From Symbiodinium kawagutii (lineage: Eukaryota; Sar; Dinophyceae; Suessiales; Symbiodiniaceae), in the NCBI GenBank assembly GCA_009767595.1, contig VSDK01016836.1, positions 190,688-254,687 of the forward strand: a stretch of DNA of 64,000 nucleotides. Reading direction: 5' to 3'. The notes beneath the pieces were generated by a model. The model did no database searches. It was not told the DNA's origin and saw only the letters and a list, made by a program, of their open reading frames with translations. The first letter of the stretch is position 1. Each line of letters opens with the position of its first letter. Made by a program: the position numbers and the translations under genes. Positions 59,139-64,000 of the stretch are shown piece by piece.

Positions 59139-60767
59139 TTGATACTCGTGCAAATATACCGCGCACACACCAATGTGTTGTCCGCCGCCAGCATTGTTCT
59201 GGAGACTCTGCTAGGTGGACCATTTCGTGAAGCAGACTGGGTTCGACGAGGAAAGCCCATACCAATCTGTGCTTCTGATGCATGTGTGGTGGCCTTGTTT
59301 GATTACATCTATGGTGGACAACCTGAAGTGCACTTGGAAGATTCCATTGAGCTGCTGAGACTTGCAGATGCTTACGACTTGCCACAGTTGGCAGAGGCAA
59401 TCCATGCAGGCTTCCGTGAGAGTGCTCCACTGGCAACAGCCCTGAAAATGTTGCAAGAATTGGAGGGTTTGCCTGGTTTGAAGGCTGCATGTGCAGACAG
59501 AGTGGCCTTGAACTTCAAGGCTTGTGCCCAACATCCAGGCTTTCTCCAACTCTCTCCGACTCAACTGGGCGAAATCCTGCAAAGAGATGATTTGAATGTG
59601 CCCCGGGAAGACGCCGTACTACAGGGAATTTGGAAATGGCTCAATGAGTCCAAGGACAGGCACTCTTTCTTGGGTTTGTTGCTGATGCATGTTGACTTTC
59701 CATCCATCTCTTTTAAGAATCTAGTTCGAATTGACCACTTTGCTGCTTCCATTGGCCCAAAAGGGCGTGAATTGCAGCTGGAGGGTGACAAAGCTTTGCA
59801 AATCCAGAAGAAGCGAAGCTGCAGTGAAAATGCACACGAGTTTCAGCCTAAGAGACGATGCTTGCATCACTGGTCACCTCATTTGGGCGCGAGCTCTGCA
59901 GGGCCACAGCAAGTGCTGGCTAGAGTCTGCAAGTCTTTGCGCTGGCATCAGGGCCTCATCTATGCTACCACTTTGGATAGTGACTCCAGTAGCGTTCTTT
60001 GCTGGAAGCCTGGTGAGACTGACCCACGAGTTGTTGCGGGAGAAGGTGCAAGCGTTGCTGGACTTAATGACTTGAGCAGCTGCTGCACATTGGATGTCAC
60101 TTTGGCGGGCGAGATTTTCGTGACTGATTTCGTGAATAAGAGGCTGATCAGATTTGCAAATGGAGCCGGTGAGTTGGTCATCGGGGATTTCGATCGAGGT
60201 ATTCCGCGTGTCTCTCCAAATGGTGTCATTTATTTGCTGCAGGATGATGCCTTTTACAAGTTGGTTGGCACCACGCTCCAACCGGTGATCAGTCAGCTGA
60301 CAGTCAAATTTGGAGTCTTTCTAGTGACTAAAGAAGAAGTTGTTTATTTCGAAGATGCGGACAACGGACGCATTTTGCGGATTGGCCCGGGTGAGCCAGA
60401 ACCTGTGGTGGCAGGAGAAATCACAGGTGGGCCAGCTGCAGACATTAGAGGAATGTCCGTGAGTGAAGAAGACACGATCTATATTTCTGATATGGGCCAG
60501 AGGAAGGTGTGGGCATTTTATCCAGGTGACACGACCTGCATGGAAGTCTTGCAGTGCCCCAAAGGTTTGCCATATGGCATTGTGGCCCGGGATGGGATGC
60601 TGTACGTAAGCATGCAAAAGTGTTATGACGATGACGACAACGACGACGACGACGACCACGACGACGACGACGACGACGACGATGATGATGATGATGATGA
60701 TGATGATTGGGACACTGTTGGCGTTGTCTATGAATATGCGTTACCTCCTGAGCTGCAGCTAGAGTGA
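59139..60767 (+). pseudogene. 5'-truncated tandem copy of the BTB-BACK-NHL-like gene
   Basis: Open for 542 codons but with no ATG at its 5' end. The frame opens after TAA at 59133; the first codon counted is TTG, and the first in-frame ATG is 59448, past the BTB. Sequence 59008-59157 matches 55157-55313 upstream of the first gene, then jumps into the middle of the BTB at CGCGCACACACC. This is a deletion of about 414 bp relative to a single-BTB copy. BACK and propeller regions remain very close to the first gene. Near the end a 27-codon Asp-rich tract replaces a short GTDEDIDG loop. It could still make a BACK-propeller protein from Met 59448. No AG acceptor lies at the break, so a missing upstream exon is unlikely. 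Confidence 0.8.
60627..60707 (+). repeat. GAC/GAT trinucleotide expansion inside the second BTB copy
   Basis: 27 codons, nearly all Asp with one Asn and one His: a GAC block followed by a GAT block, in frame. It is absent from the first copy, so it arose after the duplication. The GAC-to-GAT switch looks like a spreading point change. Confidence 0.95.
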
Positions 60768-61682
60768 AAAAGATGTGGCCGTCATCAAGTCCTCAGTTCT
60801 TGGGGTTCGTGTGTATGGGATCAAAATCTAATTGTTGACGCCTACTGTTTTTGGCTATTGTCTTTTACTTTTTTCCACAGTTGAAATGACTAGCATCTGT
60901 GTGCTGCCTGTAACAAGTGTGAATTAACCAGTATCAAGGAAGGGTTCCCACCCACACACACACACACACATGCAAACTAATTGGTTGTAAATGCATCCAA
61001 CAGAAAAAAAGGAAAGTCCCTGGTGCCTGACTCAGCTGGCTGTTGGCAATGCGGTTCATCGGCCTTGCAGCTGGGATAACTTGGACAGTTCACCACGGCA
61101 AGTGGGTGGCTCCGAGCTCACCATGGTTGAGCACACAAGTACTACGTGGCAGATCAGACCCAAGTGGTTTTTGGGTTCTTGGAAGGTGGGCCTCCTGTCG
61201 TTGTAAATAATTAAACAATTTACGCCTCAGCTACTAATTACATGCTTATGGTACTTATGGTCATCAACTGTGGATACGGGCTCTTTGATAGAGATTACAA
61301 CCTGTGTTGGTAGTGATTCCTTTTGGGAAATCCATGACAGAAGCAGCAATGTATACTGTATGAGCGAACCCAAGGGTTCCGTCACAAAAAGACCAACTGA
61401 GGGGCTTTTGTGCCTTTGTATCACTCGCCATTGTTGATATCATAGTTGGCTTGTAGCCAGCAAGAAGCTGCAGCAAAGATAGAATCACCAACATCAACCA
61501 CTAGTGACCGCATCATTAACCAACATTGAGGCATCATCAATTAACATTCACTAACCACAAGTGAATCATGGTTCATTGAACCACTACTTCATTGAACCAT
61601 CATCAATTAACATTCACTAACCACTACTTCACCGCCGTTCTTCAAGGCTCCAACCGCCGTTGATTTTCTCCAAGTTGCGGAG

Positions 61683-61748
61683 GTCAACTATTGTGCAGCC
61701 AACGCGCTGCTGGACCACATGTCCACCTTCGGCATACGTGGCTTGGAG
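61683..61748 (+). CDS. KR exon 9: catalytic tyrosine and asparagine
   Basis: A 66-nt phase-0 exon starting VNYCAANALLDHM. It continues the GQ that ends the previous exon and matches GQxNYxAANAxLD of KR domains. Tyr is 13 residues after the serine across the splice, and Asn is at Tyr+4. The acceptor is GCGGAG and the donor GAG-GTGGCG. It lies 916 nt after the stop of the second BTB copy. Confidence 0.85.
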
Positions 61749-61792
61749 GTGGCGCTAGCTGGGATGAGAGAAGGTTCCAAGTTGTGATCACT

Positions 61793-61996
61793 TGGCTATG
61801 GGTCAATAATAGCTGCTTAATGATTAATAATAGGGGATAATAAATAACCATAGTAGGGGATATACCAGCTATATATGGCAAGCTGGGTCAATATAAACCA
61901 ACCAATGATTAGGGATAGTGACCAACAATAACAAGGAAAACAGCCTAGTTAATGATAGGGGAACTAGGGGTACGGGGTGAACTGACCCACAGCCAC
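61793..61996 (+). mobile_element. MITE family A, long form
   Basis: Complete long form: GGCTATGGGTCAATAAT, internal GATATACCAGCTATATATGG, and GAACTGACCCACAGCCA. Lies in the KR exon 9-10 intron. Confidence 0.85.
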
Positions 61997-63401
61997 TTGG
62001 TTAACCTAAGTTACTGTTTGGTATTTGATGAGGACACGGTTGGCGAATCATTTGCCAACAATCTACCAATAATCTATTTTGGTTCTTAGATGTGGTTAGT
62101 TCTTGCATAGAAGTCTTGTTGGTACAGAATTGTCATTTGTGATTTGTCGTATATTTTGAACCGCTTTTGTTCATCTGCACATTGTCAGCAAATTATCTGT
62201 AGAGAATTTATCACCCCTGCTTATTCTTAATTACAACTATCGTCTAAAATCCACCAAGATATCTGTGATTTGGTGGGTTTCAATTTTACACCACTTGTAG
62301 AACCACCAAGTGCAGAATGAGTAGTAACAGGAATAAGCTATTGTTTGGTTAATGATGGTATCATATCATTGGTTGGAATGGTTAGGATTCGTGAATTTAT
62401 GGTTAATTGATGTTTGACAGTCAATTGGATTGATCGGCCGTCGCATCACATAATTTGGGACTTATTGTGAAGATCGACAGGGGACCTTGAGGATCGAGAA
62501 CCCAAAGGCATCACATATGATACTTCAGGATGATCAATCTGCTTCTTCACAGTTGTTGATACTGTGAGCGACAAGGAAACGATACCTGGAGCGATACCCA
62601 AAACCAGTGGACATGGTGGGGGCCACCACAGAAGCCAACCTGGGAACATTCCTCAAGAAAACGTGTAGGTTTCCAACTTTGCTGAATGATTTGCTGAAAT
62701 GTGTCCCCTTAAGAGATCTCAGAGATACTGATAGCTGTTCAAGAAAGCCTGCAATACATAAGGAACCTCGGCAACAATCTCCGTTAAAGCTACTTATTTG
62801 ATGACACCCTTAAACAAGATTGAGGTAGCACAGTGCAGAGCGATGGGGCACCTTAAAGAGCGATAGAATTGAAGACATAGACCCAGTGCCATGGTTTGAT
62901 CGTCACATGCATTGGGACTCGGGCCATTATTACAACCATAGCCTAGCTGCATATTGACAACTGCATGCTACTGGTTAAATAGGATTAAACACATGTTACA
63001 TAAAATGTAGATACACATATCCCATGTTGACTTTACCAAGAATGGTAATACCGAGTTACATACAAAAGATTACAACTTAGCTTCCTCTACAAGACTAATT
63101 GATGTATACACAGTACACATGTATATATATATACACTTATACAACTTGAATACACAATACCATTCAACACATGACCATAAAAGATGTAACTATTGCATGA
63201 GACACTTGTAGATCGTTGAAATCCAAACGGTTTCAAGCCAACCATTCATTCATCACTTAAAAAATCATCAATACTCTAATTCTTGTTTTTTAAACAAATT
63301 TTTCAAGAAAAAATCCCATGAATCACATTCAAAAGCCCCTTTCATCGTCATAGAAACTCCCATGGTTTCCCCCTACGACGACCCAATCACCCCGCCGCTA
63401 G

Positions 63402-63466
63402 GGCAACGACCTGGCACCGTGCCGCATCACCACCGTGAATTGGGGTCCGTGGGGTCCGGACGCCTG
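63402..63466 (+). CDS. KR exon 10: NWGPW motif
   Basis: Encodes GNDLAPCRITTVNWGPWG, the strand with the (S/V)NWGPW motif that closes KR catalytic domains. The acceptor is CGCTAG and the phase is 0. The frame meets a TGA at 63468. Donors GTCCGG (after 63453) and GTGACC (after 63466) both precede it. The gene should continue beyond the window, where an acyl-carrier protein would be expected. Confidence 0.8.
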
Positions 63467-63561
63467 GTGACCGCTGGGTTGCTGGAGCGCCGCAGCCGAA
63501 GCAGTGCTACCTGGGGGGTCGTTATGCAGCGATGGGTCGATGGGTTTGGATAAAAGTGATG

Positions 63562-63666
63562 TGGTGGTTTCTCAAGCCATAGGGGACCCCAAAAATGGTT
63601 GGTTTACTACTATAAATAATGGATAAGGGATGATTGGGGGGTACCCCTATTTTGAGAAACACCCAT
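63562..63666 (+). mobile_element. MITE family B
   Basis: GGTGGTTTCTCAAGCCATA to TACCCCTATTTTGAGAAAC. The best-preserved copy in the window, just after KR exon 10. Confidence 0.85.
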
Positions 63667-64000
63667 GTGAGTTCTGGTTTCGTCCGTTTGGCTCGGATGA
63701 TTTGTTGAGCCAGCAGCATGGCTTTGAAGGTTGCAAGGGCCATTGGATGATTGATTGCGAGTTGTCGTTTTTGAGCCATTTTTTGGGGGATGATTTTGGA
63801 AAGGACCTGAACACAACTGTTGGTTACCATGGTAGTTTACCAATGCTGTTGGTAATACCAGCCATTTGTTGGTTGAATGACTATAGCAATGCAGATTGTG
63901 ACAATGTTAATGCTTATTTGCTGGTTAACGCTGTGAAGTGCAATGGTGTCTTTTTCTGCCATTCACGACATCAACAGCTCCTAAAAAAGCCTAGCCTCCT

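Larger units (their letters stand above)
46671..63466 (+). other. Gene segment: split ketoreductase domain of a type I polyketide synthase
   Basis: Ten small + strand islands read in order as one PKS KR domain, the NADPH-dependent beta-ketoacyl reductase that acts on an acyl-carrier-protein-bound chain. Seen directly: VLTGATGGLG (NADPH-binding loop), SQLVLL (second strand), VFHLAGVLDDG, QPKCG, FSSTSSLFGYAGQ, VNYCAANALLD and TTVNWGPW. Family knowledge: the catalytic tetrad is Lys, Ser, Tyr, Asn. After the predicted splices Lys to Ser is 23 residues, Ser to Tyr 13 and Tyr to Asn 4, against about 24, 13 and 4 in bacterial modular KRs. The LDD motif is typical of B-type KRs. Introns are 0.25-6.9 kb and repeat-filled. 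No stop or frameshift was found within the chosen exons, so it may be functional. Exon borders are my inference from AG/GT or AG/GC and phase. Confidence 0.8.

Overview
The window looks like nuclear DNA of a dinoflagellate, most likely Symbiodiniaceae-like. Reasons: introns far longer than exons, splice acceptors mostly followed by G, some GC donors, long stretches of repeats, and an intronless BTB-BACK-beta-propeller gene family of the kind I associate with that group. This is inference from gene style; no rRNA, tRNA or spliced-leader locus is visible to confirm it. Long open frames are rare: only two exceed 500 codons. Most other open frames are chance or microsatellite frames. 

The main content is easily missed. 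On the + strand, small GC-rich islands of about 30-170 bp are scattered every 1-2 kb in repeat-rich DNA. Each is open in a protein-like frame and is bounded by AG and GT (or GC). From 46671 to 63466, ten islands follow in the right order as one ketoreductase (KR) domain of a type I polyketide synthase: nucleotide-binding motif, second strand, HLAGVLDDG loop, catalytic Lys, Ser, Tyr and Asn, and the closing NWGPW motif. Most KR junctions are phase 0, and catalytic spacing is correct across the predicted splices. From 1885 to 43949 about 33 further exon candidates on the same strand may belong to the same gene or to neighbours. One has a GFSMGG hydrolase/thioesterase elbow and one an MDR/enoylreductase-like TTAGATGAMAAG motif; the rest carry no domain I can name. 

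Inside the 6.9-kb KR intron 54777-61682 lie two same-strand, intronless tandem copies of a BTB-BACK-NHL-like gene. The first (55592-57610) carries an exact in-frame duplication of its whole BTB domain. The second (59139-60767) has lost its start codon and half of its BTB through a deletion, and has gained a poly-Asp tract. 

The rest is repeats. A MITE-like family with GGCTATGGGTCAA/TTGACCCACAGCC ends has at least 15 copies in a short and a long form. A second family with GGTGGTTTCTC/GAGAAACCACC ends has about nine. There are also several private foldbacks, many GAT/ATC, GGTT and TAGTGG-type simple repeats, and a 988-bp insertion flanked by a perfect 15-bp target-site duplication that carries a decayed reading frame on the - strand (27812-28799). 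No CRISPR array, prokaryotic operon, tRNA or rRNA was seen.
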